Positions 35,047 through 44,129 of a DNA stretch of 64,000 nt are shown in pieces. The notes beneath the pieces were generated by a model, which saw nothing but the letters and a program-made list of their open reading frames with translations, was not told the DNA's origin and did not search any database. The first letter of the stretch is position 1, and each line of letters starts with the position of its first letter. The translations under genes and the position numbers were made by a program. This DNA comes from Dyadobacter sp. CY312. Its GTDB lineage: Bacteria > Bacteroidota > Bacteroidia > Cytophagales > Spirosomataceae. Where the stretch lies: assembly GCF_021390535.1 (NCBI RefSeq), contig NZ_JAJUXG010000015.1:227863-291862 (forward strand). Reading direction: 5' to 3'.

Positions 35047-35882
35047 TTTAGCTCTTCTATACGTGATTTAAGTTGCTGCTGTTCCCCAAGTTGTTTATTT
35101 TGTACCACATACACGTAGGAAAGGTTTCTGAAATCGGTAGCCAGCCTTAATGAAATGTTAAAAAAGGTCTGATCGGGATGCACCGCAACGCTCTCTACCC
35201 TTCCAACCATGATACCTGGAGGAAACACCGGGTTCTGATTAGAAGTAACAGCCGAGTCTCCTTTAAAAACTTTTGTGTATTTGGACACATCGACCAGATC
35301 AATCACAGAGGGATCTTTACCCGGCCATTTGGCATATCCAATTTCATTGCTGCGAACAAGCCTGGACGACACCATAAAGTCCACATTAAGAATGGAAGTG
35401 ATGACAGAGTAATTCTCTGAACAAAAACGTACGGTTCCTACCACCCCGGTGGCTGATATTACACCCATTCCGGGCGTTATGCCATCTGCCAGCCCCTTGT
35501 CAATGGTGATAACATTATTGGTTTTGGTAGTCTCATTATCCACAACCTTGGCAACGGTGTACGTGAACCGTGATGCAAATGACGAATCGGGTATATAGCC
35601 AACAGGGGCATCAGATGGTTTTCTTTGGGTTTCAATGGCAAGCAATGCATGCAGACGAGCGTTTTCATGTGCCAGGTCAGCATTTATTTCACCAAGTTTT
35701 GTGTATTCGTGAGCCGAGTTGGAGAGTGCCAGTGTTTTGGCCACATAATAGTTGGAGGTATTAAAATACGTAGCCCCCCAATAAGTATTATTGCGCACGA
35801 TAAGCCATACACTGAGAACTTCCAGCAAAACAAATACCAAAAAGAAACGATTCCTGACTACGAAATCAACGAGCTGGAGCAT
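35043..35882 (-). CDS. mreC: Cell shape-determining protein MreC
   Basis: This 279-residue protein has an N-terminal membrane segment (NRFFLVFVLLEVLSVWLIV), a coiled-coil region (about 60-95) and a beta-rich domain. The family motif is NNVITIDKGLADGITPGMGVISATGVVG near residue 120, read in two parts. It links MreB to the periplasmic cell-wall machinery. Confidence 0.92.
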   Translation of the reverse strand: MLQLVDFVVRNRFFLVFVLLEVLSVWLIVRNNTYWGATYFNTSNYYVAKTLALSNSAHEYTKLGEINADLAHENARLHALLAIETQRKPSDAPVGYIPDSSFASRFTYTVAKVVDNETTKTNNVITIDKGLADGITPGMGVISATGVVGTVRFCSENYSVITSILNVDFMVSSRLVRSNEIGYAKWPGKDPSVIDLVDVSKYTKVFKGDSAVTSNQNPVFPPGIMVGRVESVAVHPDQTFFNISLRLATDFRNLSYVYVVQNKQLGEQQQLKSRIEELK

Positions 35883-35949
35883 GGGCCTTAAATCTTCCCC
35901 CGCAGTTTATGAATTGCATCGCAACTCATAAACTGCGAACGATCCGATA

Positions 35950-36975
35950 CTACGAAATCAATACAGGTTTGTATAGTTCCAGGTTTTTCAAAACTTCACC
36001 AGTACCTTTAACCACAGCCTTTAAAGGATCCTCTGCAATGTGTACCGGTAGTTTGGTTTTTTGAGAAATACGGCGATCCAAACCGTGAATGAGAGCACCA
36101 CCGCCTGTAAGCCAAATACCATTTTTGAAAATATCTGCGGAGAGCTCAGGAGGAGAAATTTCCAAAGCTTTCATTACTCCTTCTTCTATTTTGGATATAG
36201 ATTTATCCAGAGAATAGGCGATTTCGCTATAAGTGACACGGATTTCCTTAGGAATACCTGTCATTAAATCACGGCCACGTACCTGATAATCTTCCAAAGC
36301 GATATCCAGCTCAGGAGATGCGGATCCAATCGCCATTTTAATCAGTTCAGCTGAGCGCTCACCGATCAGTAAGTTGTGCTCGCGACGCATGTAATCTACA
36401 ATATCACGGGTAAACACATCTCCCGCAATGCGTACCGACTGCTCACAGACAATACCAGAAAGTGCTATTACGGCAATCTCCGTAGTACCACCACCAATAT
36501 CAACGATCATTACCCCGTTTGGTTGTGTGATGTCGATACCGATACCAATTGCAGCAGCAATAGGCTCGTGAACCATGTATACCTCCTTGGCTCCCGCATG
36601 TTCGCAGGAATCCTTCACTGCACGTTTTTCAACCTCAGTAATACCCGAAGGAATACAAACCACCATCCTGTGAGAAGGAGTAAAGAAACGGCTTCCGGTA
36701 TCGATCATTTTGATCATACCTCTGATCATCATTTCCGCAGCTGTAAAATCCGCAATTACTCCGTCTTTGAGTGGACGTATCGTTTTTATATTTTCATTCG
36801 TCTTTTCATGCATTTGCATAGCTGTGTGTCCTATCGCTAAAACCTTGCCCGTGGTTTTATCCATGGCAATAATCGACGGCTCATCAACAACTACTGTATC
36901 TTTATGGATGATAAGGGTATTAGCTGTACCCAAATCTATCGCGATGTCGCTTGTCAAAAAATCAAACAATCCCAT
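35950..36975 (-). CDS. mreB: Rod shape-determining protein MreB
   Basis: This 341-residue actin-like protein directs cell-wall elongation. The ATP-binding start is DIAIDLGTANTLIIHKD, followed by VVCIPSGITEVEKRA, IVDIGGGTTEIAVI near residue 156 and WLTGGGALIHGLD near residue 290. All are standard MreB motifs. It heads mreBCD, with a promoter just upstream. Confidence 0.98.
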   Translation of the reverse strand: MGLFDFLTSDIAIDLGTANTLIIHKDTVVVDEPSIIAMDKTTGKVLAIGHTAMQMHEKTNENIKTIRPLKDGVIADFTAAEMMIRGMIKMIDTGSRFFTPSHRMVVCIPSGITEVEKRAVKDSCEHAGAKEVYMVHEPIAAAIGIGIDITQPNGVMIVDIGGGTTEIAVIALSGIVCEQSVRIAGDVFTRDIVDYMRREHNLLIGERSAELIKMAIGSASPELDIALEDYQVRGRDLMTGIPKEIRVTYSEIAYSLDKSISKIEEGVMKALEISPPELSADIFKNGIWLTGGGALIHGLDRRISQKTKLPVHIAEDPLKAVVKGTGEVLKNLELYKPVLIS

Positions 36976-37015
36976 ATATATTTTTAAAATTTCCCTCTCT
37001 TTGATTTCAGGTTCG

Positions 37016-37045
37016 CAAAATTACAGATAATTACCCACAAACAAA
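37016..37045 (-). promoter_or_regulatory. Promoter of mreBCD
   Basis: On the minus strand TTTG (37042-37045), an 18-base spacer and TAATTTTG (37016-37023) match the Bacteroidota consensus, about 40 bases before the mreB ATG. Confidence 0.7.
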
Positions 37046-37212
37046 GGCATTTAATAAATTTCGCTAAGGGACTGTTTTAACGTAGAAAAAGACCACTAAA
37101 TGAAGCAATAACAACAGTTTGCACCTTGTAGAACTAGTGTGATTATTGACAACAAACAGGTGAATTTTGAACCGAAAACTACACTGAAAACCATTGTAAC
37201 AACCAACCAGAT

Positions 37213-37246
37213 TTTGGCCTTAATTTCCAAATCCTGTGTACATTTG
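37213..37246 (+). promoter_or_regulatory. Promoter of the GH3-like gene, nearly leaderless
   Basis: TTTG at 37213-37216, a 22-base spacer and TACATTTG at 37239-37246 fit the consensus. The ATG at 37255 lies only eight bases beyond the -7 element, so the transcript would have almost no leader. Confidence 0.55.
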
Positions 37247-37254
37247 TTTTTACT

Positions 37255-38757
37255 ATGGGAATCAAAGCACTTTTGAGTGAGCCATTGGCTCGGTATATCG
37301 TTTCGCAACAACAAGAATGGATTGCACGAAGTGTGCAGGTGCAGGATGAATGGCGCAAAGAGCTTGTTACGAAGGCACGGAATACACAATTCGGCAAAGA
37401 TCATTTCTTCAAAGACATTGATACTTACGCCGATTTTCAGAGTGCGGTACCTGTGAGCGATTATGAAGACCTGAAAGGATACATTGGCAGGATAAAGGAG
37501 GGTGAACAAGATATACTGTGGCCTGGTAAGCCGCTGTATTTTGCTAAAACCTCCGGCACCACCTCCGGCACCAAGTATATACCTATTTCGCGGGATTCTA
37601 TTTCCAATCACATTGGTTCGGCCCGCAATGCCATTTTGACGTATATAGCCGAAACAGGGAAAGCTCAATTTCTGGATAAAAAATTGATTTTTCTCTCCGG
37701 CAGCCCAACCCTGACAGATACCGGAGGTGTGTTGACAGGAAGGTTATCAGGGATTTCCAATCATCATATTCCCGCTTACCTGCGTTCCAATCAAATGCCG
37801 AGTTATGAGACCAATTGTATTGAAGATTGGGAAACCAAGCTCGATAGGATCATAGACGAAACCATAGATCAGCCTATGTCGCTGATATCAGGCATTCCAC
37901 CATGGGTACAAATGTACTTTGACCGAATCATCGAAAGAACAGGGAAGAAAATTAAAGACGTATTCCCTGACTTTTCTCTTTTCATCTACGGCGGTGTCAA
38001 TTTTGAGCCCTATCGTGCAAAGCTTTTTGAATCAATAGGCAAAAAAATCGACTCTATAGAACTCTACCCGGCATCTGAGGGATTTTTTGCTTATCAGGAC
38101 TCACAAAATGAAGAAGGACTTCTGCTGCTCTTGAACACTGGAATATTTTATGAATTTATTCCGACTGAAAACTTTTTTGACGAAAATCCCAGGAGGTTAT
38201 CGATCGGAGAAGTGGAGGTTGGACGTAATTATGCCATGATCATCAACAACAACGCAGGCTTATGGGGCTATTCGCTTGGAGATACGGTTCGTTTTGTATC
38301 CACTAATCCATACAGGGTTTTGGTCACAGGCAGGATCAAACATTTCATTTCGGCTTTTGGCGAACATGTGATAGGCGAAGAGATTGAGAAAGCACTGCGT
38401 TACGCTATGGAACGCCACAGGGAGGTGGAAGTGGTCGAATTCACCGTTGCTCCAATGGTGGCTCCGGCTCAGGGCGGACTTCCTTATCACGAATGGCTGG
38501 TAGAGTTTGCTACCGAACCCGCAAACCGCGAAGAATTTATTGCAGATATGGACAGACGTCTCACAGAGCTGAATGTCTATTACGACGATCTGATTAAGGG
38601 AAATATCCTTCGACAGCTTGTTTTGGTACCTCTTCGCAAGAATTCATTTATAGATTACATGCGGGCGAATGGAAAACTGGGCGGACAAAACAAGGTACCA
38701 CGACTATCTAACGACCGGAAAATTGCCGATGAACTGGTCAAAATCAACAACGCTTAA
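37255..38757 (+). CDS. GH3 family (auxin-responsive GH3-like) adenylate-forming protein
   Basis: This 500-residue protein belongs to the GH3 branch of adenylate-forming enzymes, which in plants join amino acids to jasmonate or indole-acetate. Motifs are YFAKTSGTTSGTKYIPIS near residue 99 (ATP/AMP site), ELYPASEGFFAYQ near 266, YSLGDTVRFVST near 340, and the C-terminal ISAFGEHVIGEEIEKAL. GH3 proteins are widespread in Bacteroidota, but their native substrate is not known. The promoter directly abuts the start codon. dxr follows after 25 bases and may be cotranscribed. Confidence 0.92.
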   Translation: MGIKALLSEPLARYIVSQQQEWIARSVQVQDEWRKELVTKARNTQFGKDHFFKDIDTYADFQSAVPVSDYEDLKGYIGRIKEGEQDILWPGKPLYFAKTSGTTSGTKYIPISRDSISNHIGSARNAILTYIAETGKAQFLDKKLIFLSGSPTLTDTGGVLTGRLSGISNHHIPAYLRSNQMPSYETNCIEDWETKLDRIIDETIDQPMSLISGIPPWVQMYFDRIIERTGKKIKDVFPDFSLFIYGGVNFEPYRAKLFESIGKKIDSIELYPASEGFFAYQDSQNEEGLLLLLNTGIFYEFIPTENFFDENPRRLSIGEVEVGRNYAMIINNNAGLWGYSLGDTVRFVSTNPYRVLVTGRIKHFISAFGEHVIGEEIEKALRYAMERHREVEVVEFTVAPMVAPAQGGLPYHEWLVEFATEPANREEFIADMDRRLTELNVYYDDLIKGNILRQLVLVPLRKNSFIDYMRANGKLGGQNKVPRLSNDRKIADELVKINNA

Positions 38758-38782
38758 CGGGTTGTCAAATCGAAAAAACTTT

Positions 38783-39946
38783 ATGAATCAGAAAAGAATA
38801 GCCATCCTGGGATCAACAGGCTCAATCGGAACTCAGGCTCTGGAAGTAATTGAAGCAAATCCGGAAATATTTTCTGTGGAAGTGCTTACAGCCCAGGACA
38901 ACGCTGCGCTGCTGATTGAACAAGCTCAAAAATTTCGCCCGAAAGAAGTTGTTATAGGAAATGAAACGTTGTTTGACCACGTAACTTCCGCACTTGAAAA
39001 CCTGCCAATCAAAGTTTATAAAGGAGCCTCAGCTCTGATTTCTGTTGTTGAATCTGACTCCATTGACATGGTGCTTACCGCGATGGTGGGCTACGCCGGG
39101 CTCTTACCTACCATTCATGCCATTAAGGCTGGAAAAGATATCGCCCTTGCAAACAAGGAGACTTTGGTAGTTGCGGGTGAATTGATCATGGGTTTGGCAA
39201 AAGAACATCAGGTAAATATCTATCCGGTTGACTCTGAACATTCTGCCATTTTCCAATGCCTGACCGGAGAGGCTGAGAATCCAATTGAGAAAATTATTCT
39301 AACTGCATCAGGCGGACCATTCCGTGGAAAAGACCGTGCGTCACTTGCTTCCGTTACCAAAGAGCAGGCGCTCAAACATCCTAACTGGTCGATGGGGGCC
39401 AAAATCACCATTGATTCGGCAACCTTGATGAACAAAGGACTGGAAGTTATTGAGGCAAAATGGCTCTTTGGCCTCAATTCCAATCAAATCGATGTGATCG
39501 TGCATCCGCAAAGTATTGTTCATTCGCTCGTGCAATTTGAGGACGGAAGTATAAAAGCACAAATGGGATTGCCCGACATGAAACTCCCGATACAATATGC
39601 ACTGCATTATCCTCAAAGGCTAAAATCAAGTTTTCCAAGATTCAATTTCATCGATTACCCCTCACTTACTTTTGAAAAACCAGACCTTGAAACTTTCCGT
39701 AACCTGGCCATCGCCTATCATGCTCTCGAAAAGGGAGGAAATGCAGCCTGCGTTATCAATGCCGCCAATGAGGTAGCCGTTGACGCGTTTTTAAAAGATA
39801 AGATAGGGTTTCTTGAAATATCTGATCTGATATTGGATACGCTTTCAAAAATCAATTATGTGCAGAATCCTACCTACTCCGATTACGTTCAAACAAATGA
39901 GGAGGCAAGACGTTTTGCATCTGAACTGATTCAAGTAAAAGCCTGA
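38783..39946 (+). CDS. dxr: 1-deoxy-D-xylulose-5-phosphate reductoisomerase
   Basis: This 387-residue enzyme converts DXP to MEP, the committed step of the non-mevalonate isoprenoid pathway. The NADPH-binding start is KRIAILGSTGSIGTQALEV. Catalytic-site blocks include ALANKETLVVAGEL near residue 120, PVDSEHSAIFQCL near 149, ASGGPFRG and MGAKITIDSATLMNKGLE. The start is ATG 38783; a frame open further upstream overlaps the GH3-like gene and is not used. dxs is also in this window at 61154, so both entry enzymes are present but unlinked. Confidence 0.97.
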   Translation: MNQKRIAILGSTGSIGTQALEVIEANPEIFSVEVLTAQDNAALLIEQAQKFRPKEVVIGNETLFDHVTSALENLPIKVYKGASALISVVESDSIDMVLTAMVGYAGLLPTIHAIKAGKDIALANKETLVVAGELIMGLAKEHQVNIYPVDSEHSAIFQCLTGEAENPIEKIILTASGGPFRGKDRASLASVTKEQALKHPNWSMGAKITIDSATLMNKGLEVIEAKWLFGLNSNQIDVIVHPQSIVHSLVQFEDGSIKAQMGLPDMKLPIQYALHYPQRLKSSFPRFNFIDYPSLTFEKPDLETFRNLAIAYHALEKGGNAACVINAANEVAVDAFLKDKIGFLEISDLILDTLSKINYVQNPTYSDYVQTNEEARRFASELIQVKA

Positions 39947-40395
39947 TGAAATCTCTTCTTCTCAAATATTTGTCCGTAGCACTTGCCAGTACACTGAAAT
40001 TTTTCGGAGGACCTATTACCGGAGTGATCTTAAAATTAAGTTGGCTGGAAACCGCTATTTTTTCAGCAGTTGGCATGATGTTCAGCGTGGTGCTGCTTAC
40101 TTACGCGGGCAAGGGTGTGCAGGAGCTTGTCAAAAAGTACAAAAAGACTCCTTCCAAAAAGTTTAGCAGATCTAACAGAATGGCGGTGAAAATCTGGAAG
40201 AAATTCGGAATTATTGGTATCGCTTTTCTAACTCCCCCGCTTTTCACACCACTGTTTGGACCGTTATTGGCGGTTGCATTCCGTGTCCCCCGAACATCTA
40301 TTTTTCTTTGGATGACTATAAGCGCAATTATATGGGGCCTCGCAATATCCTATATAGCCCACAAGATGACTTTCGTTCAGGAATGGATCAGGTAG
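39946..40395 (+). CDS. Small membrane protein downstream of dxr
   Basis: This 149-residue protein has two long hydrophobic regions (about 30-60 and 85-140), separated by a Lys-rich loop (KKYKKTPSKKFSRSNR). The segment FGIIGIAFLTPPLFTPLFG is reminiscent of the small multidrug-export/DedA-like COG2426 type, a weak resemblance. Its ATG overlaps the dxr stop (TGATG), so it is translationally coupled to dxr. Function is unknown. Confidence 0.75.
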   Translation: MKSLLLKYLSVALASTLKFFGGPITGVILKLSWLETAIFSAVGMMFSVVLLTYAGKGVQELVKKYKKTPSKKFSRSNRMAVKIWKKFGIIGIAFLTPPLFTPLFGPLLAVAFRVPRTSIFLWMTISAIIWGLAISYIAHKMTFVQEWIR

Positions 40396-40408
40396 GAAGT
40401 TTCTTAGT

Positions 40409-40449
40409 TTTAAGTTTACAGGCTGCCGACTGCTTACTGTAAACTTAAA
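40409..40449. repeat. Inverted repeat serving as bidirectional terminator
   Basis: A perfect 13-bp stem (TTTAAGTTTACAG at 40409-40421, its complement at 40437-40449) lies between convergent genes. Its wording, GTTTACAG, is close to the repeats at 11268 and 44001. Confidence 0.65.
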
Positions 40450-40458
40450 GCTTCTCTC

Positions 40459-41223
40459 TCACCTGCTTACTTCCTTCTTGGGTTCTGAAGATTTTTTCAT
40501 AAAATCCCCTTGTGAGAAGTATTTTTCAATGAGGCAATACATGAGGATGAAGAAATAGCGACTTCCCATTTCCTTGATTTTCAACTTCGATTCACCATAT
40601 TTCCGGTTTGTCCAGCTATTTGGAACTACTGCATAGTTATAGCCACGCACCATCGCTTTGAGTGGGAGCTCGATCGTTAAATTAAAATGTGGAGCTAAAA
40701 ATGGCTTGATACCCTCAATAGTTTCTCTTTTATAAAGCTTGAAAGCATTCGTTGTATCGTTGTATTTGATACCCATCACCATTTTTACAATAAAATTGGC
40801 AACCCGGTTTATCACTTTCTTCAATGCCGGATAATCTACCACCTTCCCACCTTTTTCCCATCTTGATCCAAACACACAATCGTAATCTCCTTCAAGCATT
40901 TTGTTGTAATACTTCACCAAATCCTCCGGATCGTCGGACATGTCGGCCATAAATACCGCAACACAATCACCGGTAAATCTTTCCAAACCGTACCTCACCG
41001 CATAACCAAAGCCGTTAGGACCTGGATTCGTGAAATAAACCAGTGTTGGAATTTCCAGTTTAAGTTGATCCAAAACGCGAGCAGTGCCGTCTTTTGAATT
41101 ATCGTTTGTTACGCAGATTTCATGAGGCACATTGTACTTAATTAAGGTACCATATAAGGACCTCAAAGTGTCAGAAATTGACTCCTCCTCGTTGTATGCC
41201 GGTATTACAATGCTTAGCTTCAT
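40459..41223 (-). CDS. Glycosyltransferase family 2 (DPM1/GtrB-like)
   Basis: This 254-residue GT-A transferase has LSIVIPAYNEEESI at its start and VTNDNSKDGTARVL. DMSDDPEDL (the metal-binding D-x-D region) follows near residue 96. NDTTNAFKLYKRETI and YGESKLKIKEMG are typical of DPM1-like enzymes that move a sugar to a polyprenyl phosphate. The C-terminus is hydrophilic without membrane helices. It is the last gene of a minus-strand glycan-related cluster; a hairpin precedes it. Confidence 0.9.
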   Translation of the reverse strand: MKLSIVIPAYNEEESISDTLRSLYGTLIKYNVPHEICVTNDNSKDGTARVLDQLKLEIPTLVYFTNPGPNGFGYAVRYGLERFTGDCVAVFMADMSDDPEDLVKYYNKMLEGDYDCVFGSRWEKGGKVVDYPALKKVINRVANFIVKMVMGIKYNDTTNAFKLYKRETIEGIKPFLAPHFNLTIELPLKAMVRGYNYAVVPNSWTNRKYGESKLKIKEMGSRYFFILMYCLIEKYFSQGDFMKKSSEPKKEVSR

Positions 41224-41237
41224 GTATAGTCAATGAT

Positions 41238-41272
41238 AAAAACAGTACAAATTAAAGATTATTAATTTGTAC
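41238..41272 (-). terminator. Internal terminator/attenuator hairpin between the two GT2 genes
   Basis: On the minus strand GTACAAATTAA and TTAATTTGTAC form a perfect 11-bp stem with a six-base loop (41245-41272), followed by TGTTTTT. It overlaps the stop codon of the upstream GT2 gene and should lower transcription of the downstream one. Confidence 0.65.
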
Positions 41273-42092
41273 CACCAATTTTTGAAAGGTCCGAAAGGTT
41301 GGCTTCATATTGGGCAACCGTTTTTAAGATGGTATTATTGTAACGATATTCCAGCCATTTGTTTACGTTTTCAAACATCTCTTTTCTGTTCTGCCAAAAA
41401 CGCTTGTTGGTATTGGCATGCACATTGCTTAGCCCTGCGCTGTGTTTACGATAAATACCCATGGTTTCAGCCAAATAACCAATTTTGCCATGTGCGGCAA
41501 GCTGAATGATCATCGCCCAATCACCCGCAGCGGCCTCAGCATGCCACGCTGCAAAATCATGGTCAAGAAAATGATTCCGGTATAACCAGCTTGCAGTTGC
41601 CATAAACCATTTATCTTCCAGGATGTCTTCTATGGTTGAGGTTATTTTTTGATCGGGAGCATTAAATAAATGGCTTGGGGAGCCATCCTCATAAATCACT
41701 TCCACATTGTGGTGGCATATCGCATAATCCGGGTTAGCTTCCAGAAAATCAACCTGTTTCTGAAGTTTAAAAGGATCGGTCCAATAATCGTCTCCCTCAC
41801 ACATGGCTACATATTCTCCCTTGCAGGCTTTTAGCAAAGCAAGAACGTTATTCCTTCCTGCAAACTCCCTGGGTTCGGCAGGTCCCTGGTTTTTTTCATG
41901 CAAAAATGCACAGATACGTCCTGGATTTTCATCTATGTATTGTCTGATAATGGTCTGAGTGCGATCAGTGGAGGCATCATCTCCAATCACAATTTCAAAT
42001 GAAAATGATGTTTGCTGCATCAATGCACCATCCAGCATTTGAGCAATATACTTTTCGTGATTATAGGCAGGAACGCAAACAGAAACTTTCAT
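41262..42092 (-). CDS. Glycosyltransferase family 2
   Basis: This 276-residue transferase begins VSVCVPAYNHEKYIAQML, followed by IVIGDDASTDRTQTII and the acidic CEGDDYWTDPFKL (D-x-D near residue 100). ASWLYRN and GDWAMIIQLA are acceptor-region segments seen in O-antigen or capsule GT2 enzymes. Donor and acceptor cannot be read from the sequence. It lies 58 bases from the PhyH gene. Confidence 0.9.
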   Translation of the reverse strand: MKVSVCVPAYNHEKYIAQMLDGALMQQTSFSFEIVIGDDASTDRTQTIIRQYIDENPGRICAFLHEKNQGPAEPREFAGRNNVLALLKACKGEYVAMCEGDDYWTDPFKLQKQVDFLEANPDYAICHHNVEVIYEDGSPSHLFNAPDQKITSTIEDILEDKWFMATASWLYRNHFLDHDFAAWHAEAAAGDWAMIIQLAAHGKIGYLAETMGIYRKHSAGLSNVHANTNKRFWQNRKEMFENVNKWLEYRYNNTILKTVAQYEANLSDLSKIGGTN

Positions 42093-42149
42093 AAGATAAA
42101 AAGCACCAACCCAGAAAGGCTGATGCTTAGAATTGATTTGTATTTAAAA

Positions 42150-42968
42150 TTAGCTGTACACCTCAACCAATTGCTCTTTGGTCGGGAAATTGGGTGTAAC
42201 AAGTTCACTTTCCGGCTTGTAGATATACGCCATCGGGTAACCTCTCTCAATGAATGTAGGCTCATCAAGATTATTGTATCTTAACTGAACCGACCAACGG
42301 ATATTATTGGTGATATTGTTGCCAGACTGATGAATTAAAAAGGAAGAAAAAATCAATACGTCTCCAACCTTAAAATCTGTTTGCACAAAATCCTCTTCCT
42401 TAAGTGAAGAAGTAATACCGCCCTGATAACCAGAAGTATTCGATTCCTGCAATCCGAATTTGTGACTTCCCGGAATCACCTGTAATGCTCCGATATCTGC
42501 ACCTGCATCCACCATTGGGAACCATATTACGGCACTATCCAGGGAACCTTGCCCGGTTCTCCAGTCCTGGTGCGCATCCAGTTTCCAGTGTTTACTTCCG
42601 TCTTTGGAAAGAAAACGACTGTTGAATTGCATCGCGGCACGGGCTCCAATAATGGGATTTGATAAACCTACCTCCTTTAACAAATCTTCGATCTTAGGAT
42701 CAAGACCAAGGCGATGCAGAGAAAAGGTATGCTGTACTGTTTTTCCGGTATTGACAAACGCATTGAAATCTTTCTCGAAAAATTCAAACATCGCGTTTTC
42801 AAAAACCTCTTTATCGTCAATATCAACCGATTTTCCGGTTACATGCTTAATTTGTACTGCGAAGATCTTACGGGCTTCTGTATAAATGGAATTAACCTGT
42901 TCCTTCTCAAGGAAATTTCTGAGAAGCACATATCCGTCTTCATTGAACTGTTCGCGAAGTGTACTCAT
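42150..42968 (-). CDS. Phytanoyl-CoA dioxygenase family (PhyH) oxygenase
   Basis: This 272-residue Fe(II)/2-oxoglutarate enzyme has the iron ligands HxD in LDAHQDWRTGQGSLDS near residue 135. The distal His is in FSSFLIHQSGNNITNN near 208, and the 2-oxoglutarate Arg is probably in NIRWSVQLRY. It lacks the CoA-binding context of true phytanoyl-CoA hydroxylase. Relatives in polysaccharide clusters modify sugars or small metabolites. Here it sits between glycosyltransferases and a propeller-fold glycosidase-like protein, so a sugar or nucleotide-sugar substrate is plausible. Confidence 0.88.
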   Translation of the reverse strand: MSTLREQFNEDGYVLLRNFLEKEQVNSIYTEARKIFAVQIKHVTGKSVDIDDKEVFENAMFEFFEKDFNAFVNTGKTVQHTFSLHRLGLDPKIEDLLKEVGLSNPIIGARAAMQFNSRFLSKDGSKHWKLDAHQDWRTGQGSLDSAVIWFPMVDAGADIGALQVIPGSHKFGLQESNTSGYQGGITSSLKEEDFVQTDFKVGDVLIFSSFLIHQSGNNITNNIRWSVQLRYNNLDEPTFIERGYPMAYIYKPESELVTPNFPTKEQLVEVYS

Positions 42969-43064
42969 TTTATGATTAATTTTTTTACAAGATATTTACC
43001 TTCAAAACTATCATTTAGTAAAAGTTCATGGTATGACGATGGTCAGTCCTTTCTGTGTAATTAT

Positions 43065-44000
43065 TTAATCTTCCCAAACAGCATAGGCAAATCCGGCAGC
43101 ACCAAATCCGTTCCCGTTGTATAGAAGATACTTCTTGCCATTATGTTCATAATAATTGGCGTAGTTGATCATCTGGTAGTCAAAGTCTTCCGGGTTTTCC
43201 GATTTTGCAATTCCAACCAGATGGTCTTTGCGTTCCCAGTTCACACCGTCGGTAGATTCTGCATATCCAAGGCGATAGCTCTGGTTACGATCCGTTCTAT
43301 AATCTCTTGTGTGGCGATAAGAATAGTACATTTTGTATACACCATTCTCTTTATAAACGCTCGGACGTCCAACAGCATGTAAGAAGTCGTCAAATTCCAA
43401 TGTAGGCACATCACTGATTTCCCAGTGAATACCATCTTTTGAAGTTGCAGACTGTCCTCTGTAAAATGGTTCAGGATAGCCGTGGATATACTCACATTTA
43501 TGCCCTGAGATATACCACATACGCCACGTTCCGTCTTCCTCACGCATTACAGAAGGCTGCGCCGCCCAAATCGGGTTCTGAATACTACGATCCATAATTG
43601 GTCCAACGAACATTTTATTGAACGTTAGCCCGCCATCTTTACTCACGGCCAATCCCATGGAAAGTCTGTACGAATTCCAGGTACGGTTCCAGCCGGTGTA
43701 ATAAAGCCAGATGTCGCCATTTGGCATATCCACAAACCATGCAGGCATGGCACCAGTTTCGTCATATTCTCCCGGGCCGCCAAGTTCAAGAACTGGTTTG
43801 TCATGTATGTAAAGTATCTTTTTCGGATCGTCATAATCCACGTCGATAAACGTAGGGCGCGACTGACCGCTAGAATCCCGTGAAGAAAAATAGATACGTA
43901 AGAAATCTTTATGCTTATATGCGTAAGGAACCTGAGCATGCGAAAGGCTATGAGCCAAACTTCCATCAGGTTTATACACAACACCTTTTTTAACCCACAT
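43065..44000 (-). CDS. Five-bladed propeller glycosidase-like protein
   Basis: This 311-residue protein shows repeated propeller blades: LRIYFSSRDSSGQSRP, NGDIWLYYTGWNR, TWRMWYISGHK, GVYKMYYSYRHTRDY and KYLLYNGNGFG. The pattern fits the GH43/GH32/GH130-like superfamily. It has no signal peptide, so it is probably cytoplasmic. That suggests a phosphorylase-like or biosynthetic role rather than secreted degradation. Catalytic residues cannot be assigned. The start codon abuts the AT-rich repeat at 44001. Confidence 0.75.
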   Translation of the reverse strand: MWVKKGVVYKPDGSLAHSLSHAQVPYAYKHKDFLRIYFSSRDSSGQSRPTFIDVDYDDPKKILYIHDKPVLELGGPGEYDETGAMPAWFVDMPNGDIWLYYTGWNRTWNSYRLSMGLAVSKDGGLTFNKMFVGPIMDRSIQNPIWAAQPSVMREEDGTWRMWYISGHKCEYIHGYPEPFYRGQSATSKDGIHWEISDVPTLEFDDFLHAVGRPSVYKENGVYKMYYSYRHTRDYRTDRNQSYRLGYAESTDGVNWERKDHLVGIAKSENPEDFDYQMINYANYYEHNGKKYLLYNGNGFGAAGFAYAVWED

Positions 44001-44036
44001 TTTTTTAGTTTTTAGTTCTAAGTAAACTGTTCACAG
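44001..44036. repeat. AT-rich repeat flanking the four-helix-bundle gene, left copy
   Basis: The TTTTTAGTTCTAAGTAAACTG core (starting about 44009) is an inverted match to the copies at 44591-44614 and 44626-44648. It lies between the glycosidase-like gene and the end of the four-helix-bundle gene. Confidence 0.55.
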
Positions 44037-44093
44037 CCTGGCCGTTCATGGCGTTTACTATGATATGGAAATCCTGGCTTAGGTTAGTTTTTA

Positions 44094-44128
44094 CCGGGCC
44101 GCCGGTGCGGTAAACAGTCCCAGCCCGG
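44094..44128 (-). terminator. GC-rich hairpin after the four-helix-bundle gene
   Basis: CCGGGC (44094-44099) and GCCCGG (44123-44128) enclose an inner CCG-GTG-CGG hairpin. No strong T run follows, so its terminator role is uncertain; it ends two bases before the stop codon. Confidence 0.4.
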
Positions 44129-44129
44129 A

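Noticed and set aside
37096..37668. 190-residue minus-strand open frame
   Set aside because: It is antisense to the GH3-like gene and lacks any domain.
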